Source: Colletotrichum lupini (Eukaryota > Ascomycota > Sordariomycetes > Glomerellales > Glomerellaceae). Taken from it: 64,000 nt of DNA. Positions 10,025-24,424 of this stretch are shown piece after piece. A program made the position numbers and the translations under genes. Each line of letters starts with the position of its first letter. The first letter of the stretch is position 1. The stretch spans positions 3,658,001-3,722,000 of the forward strand of contig NC_064678.1 in the NCBI RefSeq assembly GCF_023278565.1. The letters run 5' to 3'. The notes below the pieces were generated by a model. It was not told the origin of the DNA, made no database searches, and saw only the letters and a program-made list of their open reading frames with translations.

Positions 10025-13000
10025 TTAACTTTTTCTTGTTTTTATCGATTTAATTACTATAGTTAGAAGTATAATTCGACCTTAGGCCCGTTTACTAAGT
10101 CGTCTCCTTTTCCCCCTTTTTTTTACTCTTTTTATATAACTTATCCCTCTATTCGTATAATAACTTTTTTACTACTTATAAATTATTTTAATCCCTTATT
10201 TAGTATTATTTTTATAAAAGCGTTTATAAGGTTATTTTTATTATTAATCTAACGGATCTCGAGTATTTCGCGCTTTTTATATAATTACCTAAGGGCTATA
10301 ATATTAATTATAAGCCTCTTTTCTTTTGTCGTTCCTAATTTAATAAAGTATTCGTATAGTAAATAAGAATCGGTATAAATAACTATTAAAATAAGTAAAA
10401 AGCTAATTCGATTAGTAATCTTCTTTAGTATTATTAAAATCGTATAGGAAAGGTTAATACCGTTAACTATACTATAGACCTCTAACGTTAGTATATTTCT
10501 CGTTATTTATTTATTTTTAGTTAATAAGTAGTAGATTATATTACCGTATATAGTAAATTCGCTCTCGCTTATACTCTCGTTAGCTAGGATAATAATATAC
10601 CCTAACTACGAAATAAGGTCGTTATTATTTATAAATAACTTATTAATAAAAACGTAGAGCTTATTAATCGTAAAGTTAATTAGGTAGTAAACGAGACTAC
10701 GATCGAGATTTATTTATTACTATTTAAGCTACTTATTAAGTACTTCGACGTTTTATTTAGTTAAATCTATAGCTTATACTACCCTAGCGTAGTTAAAAGT
10801 TACTTCGGGCTAATAAATATTTATAATATATACCCCTCGCGCAAGCTTAGCTTTATATTACTTTTTAATATTAATTATATTTAAATTAACGAGGTTAATC
10901 TTCTCGCCCTACCCCTTTTATTAAAAAACGACGGTTTTCTTTTTAATTATAAAAATCCCGCTATTAAATACTAAGGGGGTATTTATTATAAAAACCTCTT
11001 TTAGCTTCGCTACGAAGCCCGCTTTTTAGAGCTCCTTATCCTCTTTTTTTATAAAGTTAATATTAAATAGGCCTAATATATTATTAATTTATATTCTAAC
11101 GATCCTAAATTAGTCGCTTTTATACTCCGTAACTAATAAGTACGGGTTATACATAAAAGTAATTATTAATAATTAATTAATATAAAAATCGTAGTATATA
11201 GCTTACTAATAGGTACCTAATTCTGCGAGCCTATATAGTAGCTTAAGCACTTTAATAATCATACTTTCTAAGTACTTACTAGCTATTTCCTTTAGTAAAT
11301 AGGCTAGGATTTTCCTTATAAGCCTTATAGCCGATTAGGTATAGGCCTAGGTAATATTATAGCTCCAAATTTCGTATCCCTTCTTCCGTAATAATACTAT
11401 TAATATTATTATTAATCGTTAGTTATAGCGCTATATAGTAAGCGATTATATAAATAGCGTCGCCTTTTCGATATTACCGTACCCCTAAATTATATATTTA
11501 GACTTCTAGTATAGCTAGGGTATTCCTTTCTTTTTAATCTTACGAACTATTCGTAATTTAAATATATAGAGGTTTATATATTTTTCTGGGTTATATAAGA
11601 TAAATCGATAGACCTCTCGATTGCGAAAAGTATTTACCTCGATATTATCTAATCCTTTATATAGCTTTTTAATAATTATAATTACGCTTTTTTTACGTAG
11701 TTTAACTACTAACTCGAAATCGGCTTTCTCTTTTATTATATAAAAAGTATTAATTACCTCGTTACTAATAATAAATTGCTACGTTAAGGCTTACTATTAT
11801 AGTCTTTTATAACGTCTTATTGGTAGTATTAGTACCCTTTTAGTAATTTCCTTTTCTTCGTTATTTATTAATACTACTACGACGATTTTATTAAGGATAA
11901 TTTCTTATACCTCTACTGCGAGTTATATAGTTTCCCTTAGCTCTTCTTTTTTTTATAAGTTAGAAATTACTTTATTAGGATCTATATAATACGGTTTAAT
12001 TACTATAATTAATACTTCGAGTAGCTAGTTACGATCTCTCGTAACTATATAAAAACGCTCGTTAATAAAAATTAACTTATATAGCCTAGCCTATTATTAA
12101 GTAATTTCGTACTATACTTATATATCCGAATTTAGTAATATATTTAAATTACTCCTTATATTGGGCTTATTATATATAATAATTACCTTATTAATTTACT
12201 TTTTTATATTTACTTTGCGTAGTACTTATATTACTTTTTTAACTACTTAGGCTTATTAACTTATACCTAGCGACGGTAGTAAGGCTAAGGTCGTTTTTAA
12301 ATATACTCTAAATACGAATAACGTTAGTATAAGTCCGTTAAGCCTTATAGTATTATTATAATATTTAAGTACTAGTTAGAGGTATTCGTTATCGGTAGAA
12401 TCCGGATTTCTTTTTTAATAATTCTAAACGCCCTTTTTAATTATTAGTGTGCCCTTTTTACCTTTTTAATATTATAATACGCTTTAACGGGTACGACTTT
12501 TAGTTATATACCGTAGGCCGTCGTATTATTTCTAAATTTTACTAATTTAAAGCTAGTATTAGCGTTAGTTCTAATACCGTTTAGCGGTCCTTAGTATATA
12601 TCGATCTAGCTTTTTCGTAAGGCTATTTATACTATTTTTATTTATAGATCCTAGAGGAATTGCCCTGCTTAGAAGGATATAGCTACGTCGATTATATATA
12701 ATACTAGCCGACTATTTAAATAGAAAATATTAATAACGATTTCTTAGTTAAAGTTAAGCTTATTATATAATTTAAATTTAAATTTGCGTAGGCTCTGCGT
12801 ATTTATTTAGTATTAGTAATATACTTTCGTTAACTACTTTAGCGCCCCTATTTCGATATTATTATTATTTAATTACTTTAAGAGGTTATATAGCCTCGTA
12901 ACTAACGGGTACCCGAATCTCTAGTATAGTTTTCTAATCTTACTTTTTATTAGGTAATTAATTAACTTCGTATTATTAATAAGCTTTATAAACGTATACT

Positions 13001-16000
13001 TTTATTATCGTTCGACTATTTTAAAATACTTACCGCTAGAGATTTTATTCCTCGTATTATTAAATATAATACCTAGTTAATCTATATTTTTTAAATATAA
13101 GAGAAATAGGGTATTAACGGGTAAAATATAGAAAGTTATCGTTCCGAAGTACGTCTCTATTTTTACTATACTTAGGGCGACGATTTCTTTATTTAAGCCG
13201 AAACTAATTTTCGTAATACTTATTATTAACGTATTAAGCGTTATTAGCGCGATTTTTTACAGCGCTTAGAATTACCCTTTTTTTTTAGTTAACTATTACG
13301 ATACCCTAGTATTTAAAATAATCTTATAAAAATTATCTAAGCCGTACTTTTCGTTTATATAAAATACTTATACAAGCTTAGTATTTAAGGGATCTAAGTA
13401 ATATAAAAAGGACCCCTCTAGCTACTCTTAGATTTACTTAGTATTATATTCTTTTTTTTTAAATATTAAAAAAGATAACGTCTTCTCTTTAATTATTAAA
13501 GAAATAGGCTTCGGCCCTATTAAATTCGCCTTTTTAGCCTCTTCCGTATTTATTATTTAAGGGACCTTCTCTTACTATTTATAAATAAAAGCCTACTTAT
13601 TAAGAGCTTCTACTACCCTCTATTCGTTTAGCCTCGTATATCCTCTAGAGGCTAACGGGGCGAAAAAAGAGTAGTTAATATCGTCGATTTCGTTATAATC
13701 TAATTTATTAATATAGGGGGTAAGATTTTCCTTATTTTCCAAATCTCTTATAGGGAGTATATACTTTAGGCCGCTACTTTAACTACTATTACTAAGTTCT
13801 ATACCCCCGGATCTACCTTTATATATAATAAGGAATTAGTTAAACTAACGAGGGCTAGTTTTATTATCTATTACCCTTAACTTTCTATACTATTTATACG
13901 ATTTAGTACGCTCTTCTTCGGAGTAGTTACTTAACTAATATCTATCCTTTTTATAAATATAGTATTACCTCTTTTATTACCCTACCCGTAAGTTAAATCT
14001 CTACTTATTTAACGAATCTGGGCCTCCTTATTAGTAATTACCGTATTTAGCCTCTTTTCTTTTTTTATTATATATTTAATCGACTTAATATTATTAATAA
14101 GGGCCGTCGTATACTTAGAAATAGGTTTAGCACGGTATTTTCGTTTTAATATTAAAGCTAGATCTTAGCCTTAAGTAGAGCGTCTTATAGTTTTTAAGTA
14201 CTTAGTATAGGGTTATTTTTATTTTTAGTATACGCTAGATTACGGTATAAAAGTATCCGACTTTCTACTTATTTATCCTCTTATTTAGCTAGGTTTTTAT
14301 TAGCTTATTAATTCGATCGATAAGCTCTTCGAGGATCTCTACTCGTAATTTACCCTTTATTATCCTAGCTATAAATATAAAAGAAATCGCTCGTAGCTTA
14401 AATAAGAGCTCTAGGTTCTTATCGTAAGTCTCGAAGCGGCTTTAGATTATATTAATTATACTAAGAAAGTCGTTTCGATTAAAATTACGTACCGCTTCGT
14501 AATAATAATTAGAGGCTTTACTTACGAGTACGATATTAATTACCGAATAGTACTAGTATTCCCTAATTCCGACTTTTTCGTAATAATTATAAAATATCGT
14601 TAGGGTTTTTTATAAGACCTTATACTTCCCCCTAGAGTATAATTTCTCTTTTAAGAAGATCTTTTTGAGGTCTGTAAATTGCCTCGTATTTATTACTAAA
14701 TTTTCGGTATTTATATACGATCCCTACGTCGCTACGTATTATTAGTGACTTTAGGTTATCTATTTCTTTTTTTATTAGCTAATTAGTACCGAACTTTGCG
14801 TTAGTAGCGGCAATAAGTCGTAGATCGAAATAGGTAGAATTATTAATTATCGTACTTTTAGTACTATATTTTGCCCCGGTATATCTTTTTATAATAATAG
14901 ATTTCCGTTAGTAATTATAGGGAGGAAATCTGGGTCGTTTACCCTTTTTTTTAAATTTATTAAAGCGATTATACGCTCTATTAACCTATACTTAGTTCTA
15001 TAATACGAATTCCTTTTTTATAATTATCGCTATTAGTATTTTATATAGTTCTTACGATTATAATTACGTTAGTAATACCCCTCGCCTATAAAGGAATCTA
15101 TTAACTACTTTTATAATTCCTAGGCTTACGCTCGCGAACTATTTATTTAGTTAGTAGCTAAGGTCGTTTACGATTTTATAAAATAGGGGTTGCCCCTATA
15201 GCCCCTTTTTCTTATAGACCTTAGTTAAATAGATTAATACTACGTTAATTTACTCATTATTAGGCTAATCCGCGATTTTATATATTTACGTCCCTTAATA
15301 ATCCGGGTTAATATTTACTTACTTATAAGGGATTAGGATTCTATTTAAGATCGGGTTTCGTCCTCTTTTTTTTTACCTTAACTTACTAAGGGTTATGCTC
15401 TAGCTTATACCTATATTAGTAGTTACTAGCGTATTTAATATTAATAAGGATATATTTAATCTACGCGCTAGTTATAATAAATCCGTACTTTTACTACTTA
15501 ACGAATTTGTTAAGGTCTAGGAGATTCCCGCTTCCTCTTACTATCTCGCTATTACTCTCGTTTTTATTATTTTTAGCGATTATTATTACCTTTTTAGATC
15601 GCTAGCTATTATACTTATTAAAATCCTCCTTTTTATTTAGTATAAAAGGGTAGGTTTTAGTAGTTCTTTTTTATAATAGTAGTAGTAGACGTTTATATTA
15701 CCGTAAGAAGATATAGTAATTAGTCTTAGGATCTTTATTAGTTATTAATTTCCGCTATTTTGTATACTTTTAGCCTCTTAAGCCTCGTGCTCTTTATAAT
15801 TTTTAAATAGCTTCCTTCCTTAACCTACCTCCTCTAGGGCGGTATTCTATAAAAATAATCGAAAATAAACGCTAGGCAGCTTATAGAGGAGCTATATAAG
15901 CTATTAAGAACCGTATAGGCCGTTAAGTATAGTTAACGAAATTAAGCCCTCTTTTTTATAAGATCGTAGACTTTAAAAACTTACTAAAAATGCCTACTTA

Positions 16001-16468
16001 TTACTTATACGCGGTGGGGTTAAATACTTTAGAAATCTTATTTTTTATAGCCTCTTAGTACCCTATTTTATATCTTTTAAGTAGTCTTTTTCGTAGCTTA
16101 ATTACGGTTAGGTAATTGTCGCTTAGGTATTTCTTTTTACTAATTTAACTAGTTAATTTTTAATTACGGGCTAGCTATAGAAAAGTCGTTTAGTAAAAAA
16201 GCTACTCGGGGCGACGGCAAAAGGCTAGTCGCTTAAGTAGTTCTATTAATTAACGTGTTTTAATATAATAAACGTCGACCTCTTATAAGTAATAAAGGGC
16301 TACGATTACTTAATTCCGTGCGGTATTTAAGAATCGCCCCCTTTTTTATCTACTTCCGTAAGGTTAATTAATATAAATTTCTTATCCCGTATAGTATTAA
16401 GAGGTCGTCTTTTTTATATAGCGAGATACCTTATTAATTTACGATAATAGAATTTAATTACTAATTAG

Positions 16469-16673
16469 TATTAGTATCTTTATAATAAGGTAGTTAGTTC
16501 GAACCGTAGTTAATAAAGAGATTAATTAAACTATATAAATATCTACGTAGTAGGTATAAAAAGGAGGTTCTAACCGTAGGTTGGGCTGGCTATGATAATC
16601 GTAAATAGGGCCCCTAATTAGCCCCTGCGCAGTCGGCCGTACGCCGCGGTCGAATTGGACTTCCAATCCGACA
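16469..16673 (-). repeat. 5' LTR of copia element B
   Basis: 205 bp. Its outer end abuts the methyltransferase island and lies in inverted orientation to the LTR at 17899, so the two 5' LTRs point away from the island. Confidence 0.85.
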
Positions 16674-16760
16674 AAACCGAACCAGTTCTGCATGGAACTA
16701 TCAAAGCCAGACTTCCACACTCTCACAAACTTCTAGTGAGTGGCACGATTAAACCGAAGT

Positions 16761-17610
16761 GATTTTGCATACTTATAAGCCCCACAGTTACGTGACTGGC
16801 CACCGTGCATATGGTACTTTGCCCGACCATCTGGCAGAAAAAGGGTACAAGGATCCCTCTGATCCTGCTGACACAATCTTACGGAAATCTACTGGGCACA
16901 CCGGAGACCTGTGGTCCTTTCTGAGCGGGAATCCGAAAATAGGTGAGATGTTCAATATCGTACAAAAGGCGTCCACCAACAAAGAGCCACCGTGGATGGA
17001 TATGTACCCTCACCGTAACTTGGTTGATGGATCAGATTCAAGCCTTCCACTTCTTGTCGATATTGGCGGCGGGATTGGGCATGATCTCTTACGTTTTTAC
17101 AAAGCTTACCCCAACGAAGGCTCGAGGTTATACCTCGAGGATCTCCAATCAGTCATTAGTGACGCGAAGGATAAAGCGCTCCTTCCCAACACGGTAAAGC
17201 AGGTGGAATACAGCTTTTTCGAGCCACAACCAGTGAAACGTTAGCTATACAAACCGCTTTGTACGGATTTGGTGCTGACTTGTGATACAGACGCTCGTGC
17301 ATATTACATGCACCATATAATCCATGATTGGCCCGACCATTCGGCCCTGAAGATATTAGAGATGCAGAAAGGCGCCATGAAACCTGGCTACAGCAGATTG
17401 CTCATTCATGATCAGGTCTTAGACGACGAAAAGAGCCAGATGAATACCACAGCATTTGATATAGCCATGATGGTGTATCTATCTGGGAAAGAACGCACTG
17501 AAAAGCAGTGGATGGCTTTGCTTGACTCGGCCGGTCTCAGAGTCATCAAGTTTTGGAAGAAGCCACCAGACTACTTCAGTGTTATCGAAGTTGAGATTTC
17601 AGCTTCCTAG
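16761..17610 (+). pseudogene. 5'-truncated S-adenosylmethionine-dependent O-methyltransferase
   Basis: The C-terminal ~265 residues of a fungal OMT-type (COMT-like) O-methyltransferase, which would transfer a methyl group from SAM to a hydroxyl of a small molecule, usually a secondary metabolite. Two exons are visible, 16761-17239 and 17291-17610. They are joined by a 51-bp phase-1 GT-AG intron (17240-17290) with a CTGAC branch-like site. SAM motif I reads LVDIGGGIGHDLL near 17050. After the intron ARAYYMHHIIHDWPD (17293-17337) carries the His-Asp-Trp of the catalytic base region, and the C-terminus has SGKERTEKQW and DSAGLRVIKFW. Family members are about 400-450 residues, so the N-terminal dimerisation half and any start codon are missing. 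In-frame stops precede 16759, and the gene runs out about 85 bp before the LTR of element B. Loss of the 5' half is probably linked to that junction. The remaining exons show no RIP stops, so the loss may be recent. Confidence 0.8.
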
Positions 17611-17893
17611 AGTTTTGAGGCTCCTTGTGTCAAAACGTACGAATGTTAACGACGCGTAAAGTCATACGAGATTTGAACGACACTTGGCACAAGCTACATG
17701 ATCATGGGCTGTAATGTTCTGGTCAATGAGAACATGTTACGGCAGCAATTGGATTATACTTTGCAACAAACTGCGTTGAGTCAAACACACCAGGATTGAA
17801 AGTGCTCTGTCCACATGTCTACAAGAAGCGAATCCCTGAGCAAGTATTACGTCACTAGATTATTTTAACGATTTCTGTCGTTTGGGATCATGG
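17611..17893. other. 3' flank of the methyltransferase remnant
   Basis: Low-copy sequence with normal CpA/TpG content, presumably 3' UTR and downstream DNA. It ends just before the TTTGC target duplication of element A. No gene seen. Confidence 0.5.
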
Positions 17894-17898
17894 TTTGC

Positions 17899-18103
17899 TG
17901 TCGGATTGGAAGTCCAATTCGACCGCGGCATATAGCCGACTGCGCAGGGGCCAATTGGGGGCCCTATTTACGATTATTATAGCTAGCCTAACCTACGGTT
18001 AGAACCTCCTTTTTATACTTATTACGTAGATATTTATATAGTTTAATTAATCTCTTTATTAACTACGGTTCGAACTAACTACTTTATAATAAGGATACTA
18101 ATA
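17899..18103 (+). repeat. 5' LTR of copia element A
   Basis: Begins with intact TGTCGGATTGG and ends ACTAATA, the RIP form of ACTAACA. Preceded by TTTGC. Confidence 0.9.
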
Positions 18104-21100
18104 CTAATTAGTAATTAAACTTTACTATTATAGATTAGTAAGGTATCTTATTATATAAAAAAGACGACCTTTTAATACTATATAGGATAGGAGATTTGTA
18201 TTAATTAACTTTACGGAAATAGATAAAAAAGGAGGCGATTTTTAAATACCGTACGGAATTAAGTAATTATAGCCCTTTACTACTTACGAGAGGTCGACGT
18301 TTATTACGTTAAACTATGTTAATTAATAAAACCGCTTAAGTAACTAGCCTTTTGCCGTCGCCCCGAGCAGCTTTTTTATTAAACGACTTTTCCGCGGCCG
18401 GCCCGTAATTAGAAATTAACTAAGGAAGCTATTTAAAAATTATAAAGAGCACGAAGCTTAGGAGGCTAGAAGTATATAGGATAGCGGAAATCGGTAACTA
18501 GTAAAGATCCTAAGACTAATTACTATATTTTTTTTTAGTAATATAAACGTCTGCCGCTATTATTATTAAAAGAAACTACTAAAACCTACCCTTTTTTACT
18601 AAATAAAAAAGAGGATCTTAGTAAGTATAATAGCTAGCGATTTAAAAGGGTAGTAATAATCGCTAAAAATAGTAAAAACGAGAGTAGTAGTAAGATAGTA
18701 AGAGGAAACGGGAATCTCCTAGACCTTAATAAATTCGTTAAGTAGCGAAAGTACGGATTTATTACGACCCGCACGCAGATTAAATATATCCCTATTAAAA
18801 TTAAATACGCTAGTAACCGCTAATATAGGCATAAGCTAAAGTAAGCCCCTTAGCGAGTTAGAGTAAGAAAGAAAAGGACGAAACCCGATCCTAAATAGAA
18901 TCCTAATCCCTTATAAGTAGGTAAATATTAACCCGGACTATTAGAAGACGTAGATATATAGAATCGTAGATTAGCCTAACGGCGAGTAAATTAACGTAGT
19001 ATTAATCTATTTAACTAAGGTCTATAAAAAAAAGGGGCTATAGGAGTAACCCCTATTTTACGAGATCGTAAATAACCTTAGTTACTAACTAAACAAATAG
19101 TTTATAAACATAAGCCTAGGAATTGCAAAAGTAATAAATAGATTTCTTTACGGGCGAGGGGTATTACTAACGTAATTATAATTATAAGAGCTATACGAAA
19201 TATTAATAGCAATAATTATAAAAAAGGAATTCGTACTATAGAACTAAGCATAGGTCGATAGAGCGTATAATTACTTTAACGAATTTTAAAAAAAGGTAAA
19301 CGACCTAGATTTCCTCCCTATAATTACTAACGGAAATCTATCGTCGTAAAAGGATATACCGGGGTAAAATATAGTACTAGAAGTACGATAATTAATAATT
19401 CTACTTATTTCGATTTATAACTCGTTACCGCTATTAATACGAAATTCGGCGCCGATTAGCTAATAAGAAAGGAAGTAGACGACCCGAAGTTATTAATAGT
19501 ACGTAGCGACGTAGGGTTCGTATATAGATACTAAAAATCTAATAGCAAATACGAAGTAATTTATAAACCTTAAAAAGATCTTTCTAAAAGAGAAATTATA
19601 CTCTAGGGGGAAGTATGAGGTCTTATAAAAAACCCTAACGATATTTTACAATTACTACGAAAAAGTCAGAATTAGAGAACACTAGTACTATTTAGTAATT
19701 AATATTATACTCGTAAGCAAAGCCTCCGATTATTACTACGAAGCGGTACGTAATTTCGATTAAAACGACTTTTTTAGTATAATTAACGTAATCCGAAGCC
19801 GCTTCGAGACTTATAATAAGAACCTAGAGCTCCTATCTAAGCTACGAGCGATTTCTTTTATATTTATAGCTAGGATAATAGAGGGTAAATTACGAGTAAA
19901 GATCCTTAAAGAGCTTATTAATTAAATCGATAAGCTAGTAAAAACCTAATTAAATAAGGGGATAAACGAGCGGAAAGTCGGATATTTTTATACTATAATC
20001 TAGCGTATACTAAAAATAAAAATTACCTTATACTAGGTACCTAAAGACTACGAGACGCTCTACTCGAGGCTAAGATTTAGTTTTAATATTAAAGTAAGAA
20101 TACCGCGCTAAACCTATTTCTAGGCGTATAACGGCCCTTATTAGTAATATTAGGTCGATCGAACGTATAATAAAAAAGGAAAAGAGGCTAGATATAGTAA
20201 TCGCTAGTAAGGAGGCCCAAATTCGTTAAATAAGTAAAGATTTAACTAACGGGTAGGGTAATAAAAGAAGTAATACTATATTTATAAAAAGGATAGATAT
20301 TAGTTAAGTAACTACTCCGAAAAAGAGCGTACTAAATCGTACGAATAGTATAAAAAGTCGAGGGTAATAAATAGTAAAACTAACCCTCGTCGGTTTAACT
20401 AATTCCTCGTTATATATAAGGGTAGATCTCGGGGTACGGAACCTAGCGACGGTAGCTAAAGTAGTAGCTTAAAGTATATACCCCCTATAAGAGATTCGGA
20501 AAATAAAAAAGATCTTATCCCCTATACTAACGAATTAGATTATAACGAAATTAATAATATTAACTACTCTTTTTTCGCCCCGTTAGCCTCTAGAGGATAT
20601 ACGAGGCTAAACGAATAAAAAGTAGTAAAAGCTCTTAATAAGTAGGCTTTTATTTATAAATAATAAAAGATGGTCCTTTAAATAACGGATATAAAGGCGG
20701 CCGAAAGGGTAAATTTAATAAGGCCGAAGCCTATTCTCTTAACGATTAAGGAGAAGACGCTATCTCTCTCGATATTTAAAAAAAAGGAATATAGTACTAA
20801 GTAAATCTAAGGGCAGCTAGAGGGGTCCTTTTTATATTACTTAGATCCCTCGAATACTAAACTCGTATAGGTATTCTATATAAGCGAAAGGTACGGCCTA
20901 GATAATTTCTATAAGATTATCCTAGATACTAAGGTATTATAATAGTTAATTAAAAAAAAAGGGCAATTCTAAGTGCTATAAAAGATTGTGCTAGTAATAC
21001 TTAATACGTTAATAGTAGGTATTACGAGGATTAGTTTCGGCCTAAGTAAGGAAATTATCGCCCTAGGTATAATAGAAGTAGAGACGTACTTCGGAACGAT

Positions 21101-24100
21101 AACTTTTTATATTTTACCTATTAATACCCTATTTCTCTTATATTTAAAAGATATAGATTAACTAGGCATTATATTCAATAACACGAGGAATAGAATCTCT
21201 AGTAGTAAGCACTTCGAAATAGTCGAATAACGATAGGGGTATACGTTTATAAAGCTTACTAACGATACGAAGTCGATTAATTACTTAACGAAAAGTAAGC
21301 TTAGAAGACTATACTAGAGATTTGGGCACCCGTCGGTTACGAAGCTATATAACCTCTTAAAGTAATTAAATAATAATAATATTAAGATAGGGGCGCTAGA
21401 GTAGTTAATAAAAGTATGCTACTAATACTAAATAAATGCGCAGAGCTTACGCAGATTTAAGTTTAAATTATATAATAAGCTTAACTTTAATTAAAAAATA
21501 GTTGTTAATATCTTTTATTTAAATAGTCGGCTAGTACTATATATAATCGACGTAGCTATATCTTTCTAAGTAAGGTAATTCCTCCGGGATTTATAAGCAA
21601 AGATAGTATAAGTAGCTCTACGAAAAAGCTAGATCGATATATACTAAGGACCGCTAGACGGTATTAAAACCGACGCTAGTACTAGCTTTAAGTTAGTAGA
21701 ATTTAGGGATAATGCGACGGCTTACGGTATATAGCTAAAAGTTATACCCGTTAAAGCGTATTATAGTATTAGAAAGGTAAAGAGGGCATACCGGTAGTTA
21801 AAAAGGGCGTTTAGAATTATTAAAAAGGAAAATCCGGATTTTATTAACGACGAATGCCTCTAGATAGTACTTAAATACTATAATAATACTATAGGGCCTA
21901 ACGGACTTATACTAATACTATTAGTATTTAGAGTATATTTAAGAACGACCTTAGCCTCGTTACTATTACTAAGTATAAGCTAACGAGCCTAAGTAGTTAA
22001 AAAAGTAATATAGGTACTATACGAAGTAAGCGTAAAAAGGTAAGTTAACGAGGTAATTACTACGCGCAATAGGCCCGATATAGGGGATAATCTAAATATA
22101 CTACTAAATTCGGATATATAAGTATAGCGCGAAATTACCTAATAGTAGGCTAGGCTATATAAGTTAATTTCTATCGACGAGCGCTCTTATATAGTCGCAA
22201 GAGATTATAATTAGCTACTCGAAGTATTAATTATAATAATTAGACCGTATTATATAGATCTTAACGAAGTAATTTCTAACCTATAAAAAAAAAAAGAGCT
22301 AGGGGAAACTATATAACCCGTAGTAGAGGTATAAGAAATTATCTTTAACGAAATCGTCGTAGTAGTATTAATAGACGACGAGGAAGAGGATATTACTAAA
22401 AGGGCACTAATACTACCGGCGAGACGTTATAAAAGACTACGACGGTAAGCCCTAACGCGGCAATTTATTACTAGTAACGAGGTAATTAATACTTTTTATA
22501 TAATAAAAAAGGAAGCCGATTTCGAGCTAGCGGTTAAACTACGTAAAGAAGGCGTAATTATAACTATTAAAAAGCCGTATAAGGGATTAGATCTTATCGA
22601 AGTAAATACTTTTCGTAATCGAGGGGTCTATCGATTTATCCTATACGACTTAGAAAAATATATAAACCTTTACATATTTAAATTATAAATAGTTCGTGAG
22701 ATTAAAGGGAAAGGAACACCCTAACCGTACGAGAAGTTTAAATACGTAATTTAGGAGTACGGCGACGTCGAAAAGGCGACGCTACTTATATAATCGCTTA
22801 CTATATAGCGCTATAGTTAACGATTAATAATAGTACTAATAGCATCGCTACGGAAGAAGGGATACGAGATTTAGAGCCGTAATATTACCTAGGCCTATAC
22901 CTAATCGGCTATAGGGCTTATAAGGAAAATCCTAGCCTATTTACTAAAGGAAATAGTTAGTAAGTACTTAGAAAGCACGATTATTAAAGTGCTTAAGCTA
23001 CTATATAGGCTCGTAAAATCGGGTACCTATTAGTAAGCTACTTACTACGATTTTTATATTAATTAATTATTAATAGTTACTTTTACGTACGACCTATGCT
23101 TATTAATCGCGGAGTACGAAGGCGACTAATTTAGGATTATTAGAATATAAACCGATAATATATTAAGCCTATCCGATATTAACTTTATAAAAAAGGAGGA
23201 TAAGGAGCTTTAAAAAGCGGGCTTCGTAGCGAAGCTAAAAAAGGTCCTTATAATAAATACCCCCCTAGTATTTAATAGTAGGATTTTTATAATTAAAGGG
23301 GAAACCGTCGTTTTTTAATAAAAGGGGTAGGGTAAGAAGATTAACCTCGTTAATCTAAATATAACTAACGTTAAGAAGTAATATAAGGCTAAGCTCGCGC
23401 GAGGGGTATATATTACGAGTATTTATTAGCCCGAGGCGACTTTTAACTACGCTAAAGTAGTATAAGTTATAAATTTAACTAAATAAGACGTTAAGGTACT
23501 TAATAAGCGGCTTAAATAGTAGTAAACGAATCTCGATCGAGGTCTTATTTATTACCTAATCGACCTTGCGACTAGTAAGCTTTACGTTTTTATTAATAGG
23601 TTATTTATAAATAATAACGACCTTACTTCGCAATTAGGGTATATTATTATCCTAGTTAACGAGAGTATAGGTAAGAGCGAATTTACTATATACGGTAATA
23701 TAATCTACTACTTATTAACTAAAAGTAAGTAAGTAATAAAAAGTGTACTAGTATTAAAGGTTTATAGTATAGTTAATAGCGTTAACCTCTCTTACGCAAT
23801 TTTAACGACGCTAAGGAAAATTATTAATCGAATTAGCCTTTTACTTATTCTAACGGTTATTTATATAGATTCCTACTCACTATATAAATACCTCGTTAAA
23901 TTAGGAACGACGAAGGAAAAGAGGCTTATAATCGATATTATAGCCTTTAAGTAATCGTACGAAAGGCGTAAAATACTCGAGATCCGTTAGATTAATAATA
24001 AAAATAACCTCATAAACGCTTTTATAAAACTAGTACTAAATAAGGGATTAGAGTAATTTATAAGTAATAAAAAAGTTATTATATAAATAGAGGGATAGGT

Positions 24101-24214
24101 TATATAAAAAGAGTAAAGAAAAGGAGGAAAAGGAGATAACTTAGTAAACGGGCCCGAGGTCGAATTATACTTCTAACCGTAGTAGTTAAATCGATAAAAG
24201 AAAGAGAAAGTTAA

Positions 24215-24419
24215 TATCGGATTAGAAGTCTAATTCGACCGTAGTATATAGCCGACTATATAGGGGCTAATTAGGGGCCCTATTTACGATTATCGTAGCT
24301 AGCTTAACCTACGGTTAGAACCTCTTTTTTATACTTACTACGTAGATATTTATATAGTTCAATTGATCTCTTCGTTAACTACGGTTCGAACTAACTACCC
24401 TATAATAGGGATACTAACA
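24215..24419 (+). repeat. 3' LTR of copia element A
   Basis: Begins TATCGGATTAG and ends with intact ACTAACA, followed by TTTGC. The two LTRs differ mainly by C-to-T and G-to-A changes. Confidence 0.9.
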
Positions 24420-24424
24420 TTTGC

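Larger units (their letters stand above)
9823..16673 (-). mobile_element. Ty1/copia LTR retrotransposon B
   Basis: LTRs are at 9823-10024 (3') and 16469-16673 (5'); the 5' end keeps the intact terminus (ATCCGACA on the plus strand, TGTCGGAT on the minus). The internal sequence mirrors element A base for base over long stretches and retains many CpG sites, so B is among the less decayed copies. Read on the minus strand through RIP stops it should carry gag, protease, integrase, reverse transcriptase and RNase H in that order, as in A. Relative to D it lacks about 0.6 kb of the gag-proximal region (D 55400-55985). The flanking pentamers do not match: AATAT (9818-9822) against AAACC (16674-16678). 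Confidence 0.85.
17899..24419 (+). mobile_element. Ty1/copia LTR retrotransposon A with exact TSD
   Basis: A 6.5-kb element with 205-bp LTRs (17899-18103, 24215-24419) and an exact 5-bp duplication TTTGC (17894-17898, 24420-24424). A purine-rich tract (AAAGAAAGAGAAAG) precedes the 3' LTR. The plus-strand conceptual reading, with stops at former Gln and Trp codons, shows an aspartic protease-like ILDT near 20920, a GAG-pre-integrase motif RFGHPSVTKLYNLL near 21300, integrase core sequence from about 21370 to 21990 (including GPNGL near 21896), reverse transcriptase from about 22540 to 23400, and an RNase H segment from about 23620 to 24090. Integrase before reverse transcriptase identifies Ty1/copia. 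Compared with D it lacks about 0.9 kb near 18430. RIP has left no coding capacity. Confidence 0.92.

Noticed and set aside
16526..16726. 66-codon minus-strand frame
   Set aside because: Lies almost wholly in the copia LTR and runs into the island by chance.
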